Below, piece by piece: positions 40,385 to 48,106 of a stretch of DNA of 64,000 nt. Under the pieces are notes generated by a model, which saw nothing but the letters and a program-made list of their open reading frames with translations, did no database searches and was not told where the DNA came from. The position numbers and the translations under genes were made by a program. Numbering within the stretch: position 1 is the first letter of the stretch; every line of letters begins with the position of its first letter. Origin of the DNA: a bacterium (GTDB lineage: Bacteria > Bacillota > Clostridia > Oscillospirales > Oscillospiraceae); NCBI GenBank assembly GCA_004560375.1, contig SFVC01000016.1, positions 1 through 64,000 of the forward strand, in the 5' to 3' direction.

Positions 40385-40831
40385 ATGACACCCATCGAAA
40401 AAAACATTCATGTGGTAGACGAACGGGGCAGCGTATACGAAGCGACCTGGCCCAGACGGGCCAGAGGTCTTGTGAAACACGGCAGGGCACGCTTCCTGTC
40501 CGAAGATACGATATGCCTTGCGTGCCCGCCGGACATCAGTTTGGAGGACACAACCATGAACGAGAATCAAGTAGACCTGAGCTGGCTGCTCCAGCAGATC
40601 GCCGCCATTCAGGGCGACACCGACTATCTCCACGCCACCATCCAGCAGCTCGCCGAGATGGGGGTGGGCGAGAGCGGCGAGGCGGGCTCGCCGGGGGATC
40701 TCATGGGCCAGGCCAAGGCGGTGGCTCTGGGAGACATCGTCCGCTGCCGGGAGACCACCAACCAGCAGCTTCTGGACATCTACAAGCGAATCTACGTGGA
40801 GCAGTTCACCCGCACCGCGGGGAAAGCATAA
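40385..40831 (+). CDS. Stand-alone PLMP/RRXRR-like domain protein
   Basis: 148 aa. Residues 8-48, including HVVDERGSVYEATWPRRARG and LVKHGRARFLSEDTICLA, have the V-D-x-x-G...P-x-R-A-x-x-L-x-x-G-R-A...L pattern of the N-terminal PLMP (RRXRR) domain of IscB-type nucleases. The rest (about 55-148) is helical with Gln-rich segments and shows no RuvC or HNH motif. Function unknown. GGGGG precedes the ATG. A terminator follows at 40837. Confidence 0.7.
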   Translation: MTPIEKNIHVVDERGSVYEATWPRRARGLVKHGRARFLSEDTICLACPPDISLEDTTMNENQVDLSWLLQQIAAIQGDTDYLHATIQQLAEMGVGESGEAGSPGDLMGQAKAVALGDIVRCRETTNQQLLDIYKRIYVEQFTRTAGKA

Positions 40832-40836
40832 AGAAC

Positions 40837-40865
40837 ATCCCGGCCCCGCAGTGCGGGGCCGGGAT
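40837..40865. terminator. Bidirectional terminator
   Basis: Perfect 13-bp stem ATCCCGGCCCCGC/GCGGGGCCGGGAT with an AGT loop, between converging genes. Confidence 0.85.
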
Positions 40866-40868
40866 TCT

Positions 40869-41636
40869 TCATGCGTTGGGCCCAAAGATCTCCTCCAGGT
40901 GCTCCTCGATCTCCGGCTGGGGCAGCAGCGCCGTCCCCACCCCCAGCCGATCCGCCAGGGACAGCTTCTCCCGGATGGAGCGGGGGGTGTCGAACAGCAC
41001 GAAGTGGGCCTTGGCCCCCGCCATGTAGGTGAAGTAGTGGGCGCACAGCCCCCGGTCGAAGAACACCGCCGGCTCCAGCCGGTGGAGCATCCCCTCCAGG
41101 GCGTCCGGGGCCAGGGGCACCCCCCGGCCGGAGGCGGGCAGGGGGAAGTCCTCCCGCACCCACTCCACCGCCAGGGCCGTCCGGGCGGGGCCGTACCGCC
41201 CCAGGGCGTCCCGGAGCCGCCGCTCCAGGGTGCCGTGGGTGAGGGCGGAGGGCACCAGCGCCCGGGCGTGGGGGACGGTCATATAGCCCTCCGGCACATA
41301 CAGCGCCCAGCCCTGGGCAGCGCAGTTGCGATCCAGGATCTCCACCAGTTTCCCCAGGCAGCCGCAGGGCGGTCCCTCGAAGTCGCACACGATCCCCCGG
41401 CAGCTCCGGCGGCGGCACTCGCCCAGAATCTGGCGGCAGCAGGGCACCGGATCCCCCGCCCCGTCAAACCCGGCGCAGTCGATCTGCATCAGCCCGCCCC
41501 GCACTGACGGCGGCAGGCGGGCCCCCAGCAGCCGGGGCCCCGGCCCGATCCGGTAGGCCATGTGGGCGGGGGTGAGGCCGTAGTCCCGGCCCCGGCTCTC
41601 CCGACCGGCGGGCAGAGCCAATAACAGTTCTTTCAT
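40869..41636 (-). CDS. Hypothetical protein, possible divergent GH18-like barrel
   Basis: 255 aa. No family confidently recognised. RGIVCDFEG (about 80-88) resembles the catalytic-strand motif of GH18 barrels (DGxDxDxE), with the final D-F-E kept but the first Asp lost. The C-terminus FVLFDTPRSIREKLSLADRL plus GVGTALLPQPEIEEHLEEIFG resembles the last strand-helix of spore-cortex GH18 proteins. Eight Cys, several in CRRRSC and PCGC. GGGGGAAC precedes the ATG. Role unknown. Confidence 0.6.
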   Translation of the reverse strand: MKELLLALPAGRESRGRDYGLTPAHMAYRIGPGPRLLGARLPPSVRGGLMQIDCAGFDGAGDPVPCCRQILGECRRRSCRGIVCDFEGPPCGCLGKLVEILDRNCAAQGWALYVPEGYMTVPHARALVPSALTHGTLERRLRDALGRYGPARTALAVEWVREDFPLPASGRGVPLAPDALEGMLHRLEPAVFFDRGLCAHYFTYMAGAKAHFVLFDTPRSIREKLSLADRLGVGTALLPQPEIEEHLEEIFGPNA

Positions 41637-41648
41637 GGGAGTTCCCCC

Positions 41649-41677
41649 TTGCTAACGGCAGAATTTCGTGCTATAGT
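41649..41677 (+). promoter_or_regulatory. Sigma-A promoter of the yqeG operon
   Basis: TTGCTA (41649-41654), 17 nt, TATAGT (41672-41677), giving a 140-nt leader that contains the hairpin at 41700-41749. Confidence 0.7.
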
Positions 41678-41699
41678 TGACGCAGCTGAAAAGAAACCA

Positions 41700-41749
41700 C
41701 CGCTTCGCGGCCTGTGCGGCGGCGGTTCGCCGCACAGGCCGCGAAGCGG
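41700..41749. repeat. 22-bp perfect hairpin in the yqeG leader
   Basis: CCGCTTCGCGGCCTGTGCGGCG and its reverse complement with a 6-nt loop. No U-run follows. It may be a leader structure, processing site or palindromic repeat. Confidence 0.75.
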
Positions 41750-41825
41750 CCCCGCGTCAGACTTTATCGTCAAAGCGTCGTTCTCAAAAGCATATGCCCG
41801 TCCCGGGCGGAATAGAAGGTGAGGC

Positions 41826-42329
41826 ATGACATTGTTCCGGGCCAGATATACCTATCATGACATTTACCAGATCACCGGTGCGGCGCTGAAGGGCCGGGGG
41901 ATCAAGCTGCTGCTGGCGGATCTGGACAATACCCTCGTCCCCTACGGCGTGCCCCTGCCGGATGAAAAATTGAAGGCGTGGCGGGACGATCTGGCCGCCC
42001 ACGGGGTGACGCTGTTTATCCTGTCCAACAACCGGCACGAGAGCCGCCCCCGGATCTTTGCCGAAGGGCTGGACGTGCCCTACATCGGCCACGCCGGGAA
42101 GCCCAAGACCCCCTCCTTTTACAAGGCCATGGAGCAGATGGGCGTAACCCGTGAGCAGACCGCCATTGTGGGGGATCAGATCTTCACCGACGTGCTGGGG
42201 GGAAACCGGGCGGGGGTGTCCACCATCCTGGTGGAGCCCATCCGCCTGGCGGGCAACCCGGGGCGGTATCTGCGGTACGCCGCGGAGTGGCCCTTCCGGC
42301 TGCTGTCGGGAAAGGGGGCCAGGCTGTGA
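41826..42329 (+). CDS. yqeG: YqeG family HAD IIIA-type phosphatase
   Basis: 167 aa. HAD motif I LLADLDNTLVPYG (about 29-41, DxDxT), motif II FILSNNRHES (about 61), motif III Lys in GKPKTPSFYKAM and motif IV GDQIFTDVLGGN (about 115). YqeG proteins are small cytosolic phosphatases of unclear substrate found next to sporulation or aro genes. AAGGTGAGG precedes the ATG. Its TGA overlaps the next GTG (GTGA). Confidence 0.93.
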   Translation: MTLFRARYTYHDIYQITGAALKGRGIKLLLADLDNTLVPYGVPLPDEKLKAWRDDLAAHGVTLFILSNNRHESRPRIFAEGLDVPYIGHAGKPKTPSFYKAMEQMGVTREQTAIVGDQIFTDVLGGNRAGVSTILVEPIRLAGNPGRYLRYAAEWPFRLLSGKGARL

Positions 42330-43189
42330 GCGCCCAATTCGGCCCCGCGGGCAACGCGGACAATTTCCCCTACAGGTCGTCGGCGGACGCGCCCCGCTGG
42401 TTGAGGGAGATCGGCCTGGACTGCTACGAGTACCAGTGCGGCAAGGGCATTCACGTGGGGGAGGCCACCGCCCGAAAGGTGGGCGCGGCCGCCGCTGAGC
42501 ACGGCATCAACCTGTCCCTCCACGCGCCCTACTTCATCAACCTGGCCAACCCCGACCCCCAGGCCCTGCAAAAGACCATCGGCTACATCACCGGGGCCTG
42601 TCTGGTGGCGGACTGGATGGGGGCCAAGCGGGTGGTGATCCACTCCGGGGCCCTCATGGGCCGCACCCGGCGGGAGGCGCTGGACATCGCGGGTTGCTCC
42701 TTGAAGGAGGTCATCGCCGCCTGCGACGGGGCGGGCTTCGGCCACCTCACCCTGTGCCCGGAGACCATGGGGAAGATCAACCAGTTGGGGGATCTGGACG
42801 AGGTGCTGGAGCTGTGTACGCTGGACGAACGGCTGCTGCCCTGTGTGGACTTCGGCCACCTGTACGCCCGCTCGCTGGGGGCGGACGAGGGGGCCGAGGC
42901 CATGGAGCGGATGCTGGATCGCATGGAGGAGGTGCTGGGCCCCCGCCGGGCCTCCCGGTTTCACAGCCACTTCTCCCACATCGAATTCACCCCCAACGGC
43001 GGGGAGAAGTGCCACCGCACCTTTGCCGACGACGGGGGCTACGGCCCGGACTGGGCGCCCCTGGCTCAGGCAGTGGCAAGACGGGGGTGGAGCCCCACCT
43101 TCATCTGCGAGAGCGCGGGCACCCAGGCGGATGACGCGCTGGCCATGAAGAAAATTTATAAGGAGATGCTTATCCATGACCCATTTTGA
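42326..43189 (+). CDS. TIM-barrel protein of the AP endonuclease IV family
   Basis: 287 aa. LSLHAPYFINLANPD (about 73), VVIHSGAL (about 108), LCPETMGK (about 146), CVDFGHLYARS (about 174) and FHSHFSHIEF (about 208) reproduce the metal-binding His/Glu/Asp sites of endonuclease IV / xylose-isomerase-like barrels. Could repair abasic DNA or act on sugars; family membership alone does not decide. The GTG start at 42326 overlaps the yqeG stop. Confidence 0.88.
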   Translation: MSAQFGPAGNADNFPYRSSADAPRWLREIGLDCYEYQCGKGIHVGEATARKVGAAAAEHGINLSLHAPYFINLANPDPQALQKTIGYITGACLVADWMGAKRVVIHSGALMGRTRREALDIAGCSLKEVIAACDGAGFGHLTLCPETMGKINQLGDLDEVLELCTLDERLLPCVDFGHLYARSLGADEGAEAMERMLDRMEEVLGPRRASRFHSHFSHIEFTPNGGEKCHRTFADDGGYGPDWAPLAQAVARRGWSPTFICESAGTQADDALAMKKIYKEMLIHDPF

Positions 43190-44237
43190 AAAAATCGCCG
43201 CGAGGCTGAAGGATCGCGGCCTGGACGCCATGCTCATCACCAGCGAGCCCGGCGAATTCTACGCCATGGGCTTCCACGGGGAGGGCGCGGCCCTCATCAC
43301 CCCGGACAAGACCTGGTACTACACCGACTCCCGGTACATCGAGGCCGCCCAGCAGATCCCCGGGGCGGAGATCATTCTGTGGACGACGGAGTACCCCTTC
43401 CGCAAGCAGATCGCCGATCTGGTGAAGGAGCACGGCATCGTCAAGCTGGGCTTTGAGGAACGGTATATGTCCGTGGCCAGCCACACCGACTGGACAAAGG
43501 CGGTGGAGGCCCAGTTCGTCCCCGCCTCCGAGCTGCTCACCACCCTGCGCCAGGTGAAGGACGCGGACGAGCTGGCCGCCATGAAGGAGGCCCAGCGCAT
43601 CACCGACGAGGCCCTGCTGGAGATCCTGAACTTCCTCAAGCCCGGCCTCACCGAGAGCGAGGTGGCGGCTCGCCTCACCTACATCATGGCCCGGAAGGGG
43701 GCGGAGCGCAACTCCTTCGACCCCATCGTGGCCTGCGGCCCCAACGGCTCCAAGCCCCACGCTATCCCCGGCCCCGCCGTCATCCAGAAGGGCCAGTTTG
43801 TCACCATGGACTTCGGCTGCGTGGTGGGGGGCTACTGCTCCGACATGACCCGCACCGTGGCCATCGGCCAGCCCTCTGAGGAGATGGAGCTGGTGTACAA
43901 TACCGTGCTCAAGGCCCAGCTCACCGGCATCGCCACGGCCCACGCCGGCGTCACCGGCAAGGAGGTTCACGAGGCCGCCGCCAAGGTCATCGCCGACGCG
44001 GGATACGGCGAGTATTTCGGCCATGGCTTCGGCCACTCCCTGGGCATCGAGATCCACGAGGATCCCGGCTTCCACCTCCGCAACGACAAGCCCATCCCCG
44101 CCGGGGCCCTGCTGTCCGCCGAGCCGGGGATCTATCTGCCCGGAAAGTTTGGCGTTCGCATTGAGGATGTGATCCTGCTCACCGAGGGGGGCTGCGTGGA
44201 TATCACCCACTCCCCCAAGCAGCTGATCGTCCTGTAA
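43176..44237 (+). CDS. pepP: Xaa-Pro aminopeptidase (M24 family)
   Basis: 353 aa. Creatinase-like N-terminal domain (about 1-125), then the pita-bread fold with metal ligands in TMDFGCVVGGYCSDMTRT (Asp pair, about 210-226), GHGFGHSLGIEIHEDP (His, about 285), AEPGIYLPG (Glu, about 315) and GVRIEDVIL (Glu). It removes N-terminal residues before proline. It overlaps the previous gene by 14 nt and precedes efp, the classic pepP-efp order. Confidence 0.95.
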   Translation: MTHFEKIAARLKDRGLDAMLITSEPGEFYAMGFHGEGAALITPDKTWYYTDSRYIEAAQQIPGAEIILWTTEYPFRKQIADLVKEHGIVKLGFEERYMSVASHTDWTKAVEAQFVPASELLTTLRQVKDADELAAMKEAQRITDEALLEILNFLKPGLTESEVAARLTYIMARKGAERNSFDPIVACGPNGSKPHAIPGPAVIQKGQFVTMDFGCVVGGYCSDMTRTVAIGQPSEEMELVYNTVLKAQLTGIATAHAGVTGKEVHEAAAKVIADAGYGEYFGHGFGHSLGIEIHEDPGFHLRNDKPIPAGALLSAEPGIYLPGKFGVRIEDVILLTEGGCVDITHSPKQLIVL

Positions 44238-44263
44238 AAAGCGGGCGGCGCCCACAAACCCTC

Positions 44264-44292
44264 TTGCAATCAACACAAAGATAGGGTATAAT
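44264..44292 (+). promoter_or_regulatory. Sigma-A promoter of efp
   Basis: TTGCAA (44264-44269), 17 nt, TATAAT (44287-44292), 53 nt before the efp start. Confidence 0.8.
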
Positions 44293-44344
44293 GTCTTGAC
44301 TGATTCTTCGGATAAATAACTTTCGATATTGGAGGACGATACCA

Positions 44345-44911
44345 ATGGCAATGATCACAGCAGGCGACTTCCGCAACGGCGTGACCTTCGAGATGGAGGG
44401 CAAGGTGATGCAGGTGGTGGAATTCCAGCACGTCAAGCCCGGCAAGGGCGCGGCCTTCGTGCGTACCAAGATGAAGAACGTCATCACCGGCGCCGTCACC
44501 GAGACCTCCTTCAACCCCACCGCCAAGTTCGAGCAGGCCTTCGTGGATCGCAAGGACATGGAGTATAGCTACAACGACGGCGACCTGTACTACTTCATGG
44601 ACATGGAGACCTACGAGATGCTGCCCGTGAACAAGGACGTGCTGGGCGACAACTTCAAGTTCGTGATGGAGAATATGACCTGCAAGGTCATGTCCTATAA
44701 GGGCAGCGTGTTCGGCGTGGAGCCCCCCAACTTCGTGGAGCTGGTGGTCACCGAGTCCGACCCCGGCGTGAAGGGCGACACCGCCACCAACGTCACCAAG
44801 CCCGCCACTCTGGAGACGGGGGCGGAGATCAAGGTTCCCCTGTTCATCAACCCCGGCGACAAGATCCGCATCGACACCCGTACCGGCGAGTATCTGGAAA
44901 GGTGTAAGTAA
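44345..44911 (+). CDS. efp: Elongation factor P
   Basis: 188 aa, normal length, three beta domains. HVKPGKGAAFVRTK (about 29-42) carries the loop Lys (KPGKG) that reaches the peptidyl transferase centre; C-terminal PLFINPGDKIRIDTRTGEY is the family signature. It relieves ribosome stalling at polyproline. GGAGG precedes the ATG. No EpmA/YmfI modifying enzyme is seen here. Stop and next start overlap (TAATG). Confidence 0.97.
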   Translation: MAMITAGDFRNGVTFEMEGKVMQVVEFQHVKPGKGAAFVRTKMKNVITGAVTETSFNPTAKFEQAFVDRKDMEYSYNDGDLYYFMDMETYEMLPVNKDVLGDNFKFVMENMTCKVMSYKGSVFGVEPPNFVELVVTESDPGVKGDTATNVTKPATLETGAEIKVPLFINPGDKIRIDTRTGEYLERCK

Positions 44912-45336
44912 TGACGATTTCTGAAAAGGTAGCCTATATCCAGGGCCTGTACGACGGCCTGGGCCTGGACGGGGAGAAATCCGGCGAGGCCCGGATCCTG
45001 TCCGAGGTGCTGGACGTGCTGAAGGAAGTGGGCCAGCAGCTGGACGGCATGGACGCCTCCATGGACGAGTTCGACGCGGAGCTGGACGCCCTGAGCGACA
45101 CCGTGGCCGATCTGGAGGACGCGGTGTTCGACGACGAGGAGGAGGACGACGGCTTCGACGGCTTTGAGGACGACGAGCCGGACGAGGACTTCTTCGAGAT
45201 CCCCTGCCCCAGCTGCGGCGAGGATCTGGTGGTGGACGACGAGGCCTTGGCCGCGGGGGTGGTGGACTGCCCCGCCTGCGGCGGCAAATTCGCCCTGTCC
45301 TTTGAGGACGAGGCGGACGGCTCCGACGACGAATAA
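44911..45336 (+). CDS. Acidic zinc-ribbon protein, CD1247 N-terminal domain type
   Basis: 141 aa. The N-terminal ISEKVAYIQGLYDGLGLDGE (about 3-22) is the CD1247 domain, followed by a heptad-like region, a very acidic linker (about 72-95) and a zinc ribbon CPSCGEDLVV...CPACGGKF (about 98-128). Found next to efp in many clostridia. Function unknown; possibly nucleic-acid or ribosome related, inferred only from context. Confidence 0.9.
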   Translation: MTISEKVAYIQGLYDGLGLDGEKSGEARILSEVLDVLKEVGQQLDGMDASMDEFDAELDALSDTVADLEDAVFDDEEEDDGFDGFEDDEPDEDFFEIPCPSCGEDLVVDDEALAAGVVDCPACGGKFALSFEDEADGSDDE

Positions 45337-45343
45337 GGAAACC

Positions 45344-45373
45344 AAGGGCCCCCCGGCTTGCGCCGGGGGGCCT
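45344..45373 (+). terminator. Terminator of the efp operon
   Basis: AAGGGCCCCCCGGC/GCCGGGGGGCCTT (one bulge), TTGC loop, then CTTCTT. Confidence 0.8.
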
Positions 45374-45390
45374 TCTTCATAACACTATGT

Positions 45391-45409
45391 GGCCCCCGCA
45401 AAGCCGCCC
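45391..45409. repeat. 19-bp repeat shared with 39698-39716
   Basis: GGCCCCCGCAAAGCCGCCC here is the exact reverse complement of 39698-39716. The flanking gap (45374-45536) also has a CCCCTGCAAAAGC/GCTTTTGCGGGG stem and no gene. Confidence 0.65.
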
Positions 45410-45536
45410 TGCTGGGGCCCCTGCAAAAGCGGTTTCCAGCTTTTGCGGGGAGAGGAGGCACAGCGGAGCGGACGAGCTTTCGCCGAAGGCGGAAGCGAGT
45501 GAGCGTAGCTTGTGCCGACGATGTGGGGAGCGGACT

Positions 45537-46292
45537 TTACCCAGACGACGGCGGGAGCTTTCGATATTCCTCCCCGTCCTGCGGCTCCACCCCCCGCAGG
45601 GCGAACAGCTCCTCCACCGTCACGAATTTGTACCCCCGGGCCATGAGCTCATCCACCACCGTCAGGGCCGTGTCCACGCTGGCGGGGTAGATGTCGTGGA
45701 GCAGGATGATGCTGCCGTCCTCCACCCCGTCTAAAATGACCGCGGTCTGCCGCTGGGAGTCCCGATCCGACCAGTCCTCCGGATCCACCGACCACAGGAT
45801 GATGGGCGCCCCCGCCCTGGCCCGGTTGGAGGGGGTGATCATGCCGTAGGGCGGGCGGAGCATGAAGTCCCGCTGATCCATCAGCCCCCGGAGGGTCTCC
45901 CGGAGCCTGTCCACCTCGGCGTAAAAGTCCCGGCCGTTCACCTCCGCCAGCGACTTGTGGTGGAAGGTGTGCAGGCCCACCTGATGGCCCTCCCGCTCCA
46001 TCCGCACCAACAGCTCCTCGTTGCCCTCCACGTTTTCCCCGATGACGAAAAAGGTGGCGTGCACCCCCCGGCGGGCCAGCCCGTCCAGCAGCAGGTCGGT
46101 GGTACCGCTTCTGGGCCCGTCGTCAAAGGTGAGGGCCACGAAGGGCCCCGCGGGCAGCTGAACCGACCCCAGCGCCGTCCGGCCCTGCCGATACCAGCCC
46201 GGGAACCACAGCCAGGCGAGGGCCAGCGCCAGCCCCAGCGCCGCCAGCGTCCCCGCCCGCAGGAGCCTCCGAAGCCTTGACAACACATCCAC
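45537..46292 (-). CDS. PdaA-like polysaccharide deacetylase
   Basis: 251 aa. N-terminal signal anchor (about 10-30), then NodB motifs: VALTFDDGPRS (about 52), HTFHHKS (about 107), FMLRPPYGMITPSN (about 140), WSVDPEDW and SIILLHDIYP (about 190). Length and single-domain form match spore-cortex PdaA (263 aa in B. subtilis, from memory). The promoter upstream resembles sigma-G sites, which supports a cortex (muramic-lactam) role. AAAGGCGG precedes the ATG. Confidence 0.88.
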   Translation of the reverse strand: MDVLSRLRRLLRAGTLAALGLALALAWLWFPGWYRQGRTALGSVQLPAGPFVALTFDDGPRSGTTDLLLDGLARRGVHATFFVIGENVEGNEELLVRMEREGHQVGLHTFHHKSLAEVNGRDFYAEVDRLRETLRGLMDQRDFMLRPPYGMITPSNRARAGAPIILWSVDPEDWSDRDSQRQTAVILDGVEDGSIILLHDIYPASVDTALTVVDELMARGYKFVTVEELFALRGVEPQDGEEYRKLPPSSG

Positions 46293-46314
46293 CGCCTTTC
46301 CGCGTAATTTGTCA

Positions 46315-46343
46315 TAGTATGTGTTTCCATCGAGATTTTATCC
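46315..46343 (-). promoter_or_regulatory. Putative sigma-G (or sigma-E) promoter of the PdaA-like gene
   Basis: On the minus strand GGATA (46343-46339), 17 nt, CATACTA (46321-46315): the -10 fits the sigma-G CATNNTA exactly and the -35 has one mismatch to GHATR. It can also be read as sigma-E (ATA, 17 nt, CATACTAT). Confidence 0.55.
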
Positions 46344-46352
46344 AGCCGGGGA

Positions 46353-46381
46353 TTGCTATTTGCTTTCCCAGAGTATATAAT
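46353..46381 (+). promoter_or_regulatory. Sigma-A promoter of the Lrp-aminotransferase operon
   Basis: TTGCTA (46353-46358), 17 nt, TATAAT (46376-46381), 56 nt before the lrp-type start. Confidence 0.75.
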
Positions 46382-46437
46382 ATATAGAATCCCTTTTTTC
46401 TTCCATATTTTTGACCCGTTGTTTAGGAGGCGCAACC

Positions 46438-46920
46438 ATGAAAGACCTACTGCATCTTTTGGAAAATGATTCCACCCTGAGCCACGCCCAGCTGGCCGCC
46501 ATGACCGGCTCCACCGAGGCGGAGGTGGCGGCGGCAGTGGAGCAATATGAAAAGGATCGGGTGATCCTGGGCTATAAGACCATCATCGACTGGGATCGCA
46601 CCCAGCAGGAGTCCGTCACCGCCCTCATCGAGGTGGGGGTCACCCCCCAGCGGGGGGAGGGCTTCGACCGGGTGGCCCAGCGCATCTACCAGTACGACGA
46701 GGTGGAGTCCCTCTACCTCATGTCCGGCGGGGCCTATGATATGATCGTCACCATCTCCGGCCGCACCCTGAAGGAGGTGGCCCAGTTCGTGGGGGAGAAG
46801 CTGGCCCCCATCGACGGGGTCACCGGCACCGCCACCCACTTCATTTTGAAGAAGTACAAGGAAAAGCACCTGATCTTCCCCGTGCAGGAGGTTCAGGAGG
46901 AAAGGTTCGTGTTTGAATAA
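46438..46920 (+). CDS. Lrp/AsnC family transcriptional regulator
   Basis: 160 aa. N-terminal HTH (LLHLLENDSTLSHAQLAAMTGS..EVAAAVEQYE, about 4-40), then a RAM effector domain (about 65-140, TALIEVGVTPQRGEGFDRVA, MSGGAYDMIVTISG). Regulates amino-acid metabolism in response to ligand. AGGAGG lies 8 nt before the ATG at 46438. Its stop overlaps the start of the aminotransferase (TAATG), so it likely controls and responds to that pathway. Confidence 0.93.
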   Translation: MKDLLHLLENDSTLSHAQLAAMTGSTEAEVAAAVEQYEKDRVILGYKTIIDWDRTQQESVTALIEVGVTPQRGEGFDRVAQRIYQYDEVESLYLMSGGAYDMIVTISGRTLKEVAQFVGEKLAPIDGVTGTATHFILKKYKEKHLIFPVQEVQEERFVFE

Positions 46921-48083
46921 TGGACTACAGCAGGATCATGTGCCGCAGGGTGCAGGATATCCAGCCCTCCGGCATCCGGAAATATTTTGATCTGTTACAG
47001 GGCATGGAGGGGGGCATCTCCCTGGGCATCGGGGAGCCCGACTTCCCCACCCCCTGGCACATCCGGGACGCGGGCATCTTCTCCCTGGAGAAGGGCTTCA
47101 CCAAGTACACCCCCAACGCGGGCCTGTCCGATCTGCGCTCCGCCATCTCCCGGTATCTGAAGCGCCGGTTTGACCTGGACTACGCCCCCGTGGGCCAGAT
47201 CCTGGTGACGGTGGGGGGCAGCGAGGGCCTGGATCTCACCTTCCGCGCCCTCATTGAGCCGGGGGACGAGGTGATCATCCCCACCCCCTCCTTCGTGTGC
47301 TACGGCCCCCTGGTGTCCATGGCCCACGGCGTGCCCGTGCTGGTGGAGACCAAGGCGGAGCACCAGTTCCGCCTCACCGCCGACGAACTGCGGGCCGCGA
47401 TTACGCCCAAAACCAAGGCGGTGGTGCTGCCCTTCCCCTGCAACCCCACCGGCGGCGTCATGGAGCGGGCCGATCTGGAGGCCCTGGCCGACGTGCTCCG
47501 GGGCACCGACATCGTGGTGATCTCCGACGAGATCTACGCCGAGCTGACCTACGGCGGGCGGCACGTGTCCATGGCCAACCTGCCGGATATGCACGAGCGC
47601 ACCGTGGTGGTGAACGGCTTCTCCAAGGCGTACTCCATGACGGGCTGGCGGCTGGGCTACGTGTGCGGGCCCAAGCCCCTGATCTCCGCCATGACCAAGC
47701 TCCATCAGTACGGCATCATGTCCGCCCCCACCACCAGCCAGTACGCCGCCATCGAGGCCCTGGATCACGGGGACGGCGACATCGACGCCATGCGGGACGA
47801 GTACGACGGCCGCCGCCGGTTCCTGGTGGACGGCTTCCGCAAGCTGGGGCTGGACTGCTTCGAGCCCCTGGGCGCGTTCTACACCTTCCCCTGCGTCAAG
47901 TCCACCGGCCTTTCCAGCGAGGAGTTCTGCGACCGGTTCCTGGCGGCGGAGCGGGTGGCGGTGATCCCCGGCAACGCCTTCGGCCCCGGCGGCGAGGGCT
48001 TTGTCCGGGCGTGCTACGCCGCCTCCATGCACGACCTGGCGGAGGCGCTGAACCGGCTGGAGCGGTTCCTGAAAACCCTGTAA
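46920..48083 (+). CDS. PLP-dependent aminotransferase, class I
   Basis: 387 aa. SLGIGEPDFPTPWHIRDAG (about 35-53), VGGSEGLDLTFRAL, FPCNPTGGVM (about 176), DEIYAELTYGG (about 203) and the PLP-Lys motif VNGFSKAYSMTGWRLGY (about 229-245). Resembles PatA/AspC-type aspartate or aromatic aminotransferases. It could supply the last step of phenylalanine synthesis, but substrate cannot be fixed. Coupled to the Lrp gene. Confidence 0.92.
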   Translation: MDYSRIMCRRVQDIQPSGIRKYFDLLQGMEGGISLGIGEPDFPTPWHIRDAGIFSLEKGFTKYTPNAGLSDLRSAISRYLKRRFDLDYAPVGQILVTVGGSEGLDLTFRALIEPGDEVIIPTPSFVCYGPLVSMAHGVPVLVETKAEHQFRLTADELRAAITPKTKAVVLPFPCNPTGGVMERADLEALADVLRGTDIVVISDEIYAELTYGGRHVSMANLPDMHERTVVVNGFSKAYSMTGWRLGYVCGPKPLISAMTKLHQYGIMSAPTTSQYAAIEALDHGDGDIDAMRDEYDGRRRFLVDGFRKLGLDCFEPLGAFYTFPCVKSTGLSSEEFCDRFLAAERVAVIPGNAFGPGGEGFVRACYAASMHDLAEALNRLERFLKTL

Positions 48084-48106
48084 CGTCCAAGGAAAGGAAG
48101 ATCGCC

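Noticed and set aside
40385..40831. An IscB/TnpB transposon nuclease.
   Set aside because: Only the N-terminal PLMP-like stretch is present; no RuvC, HNH, transposase or element ends.
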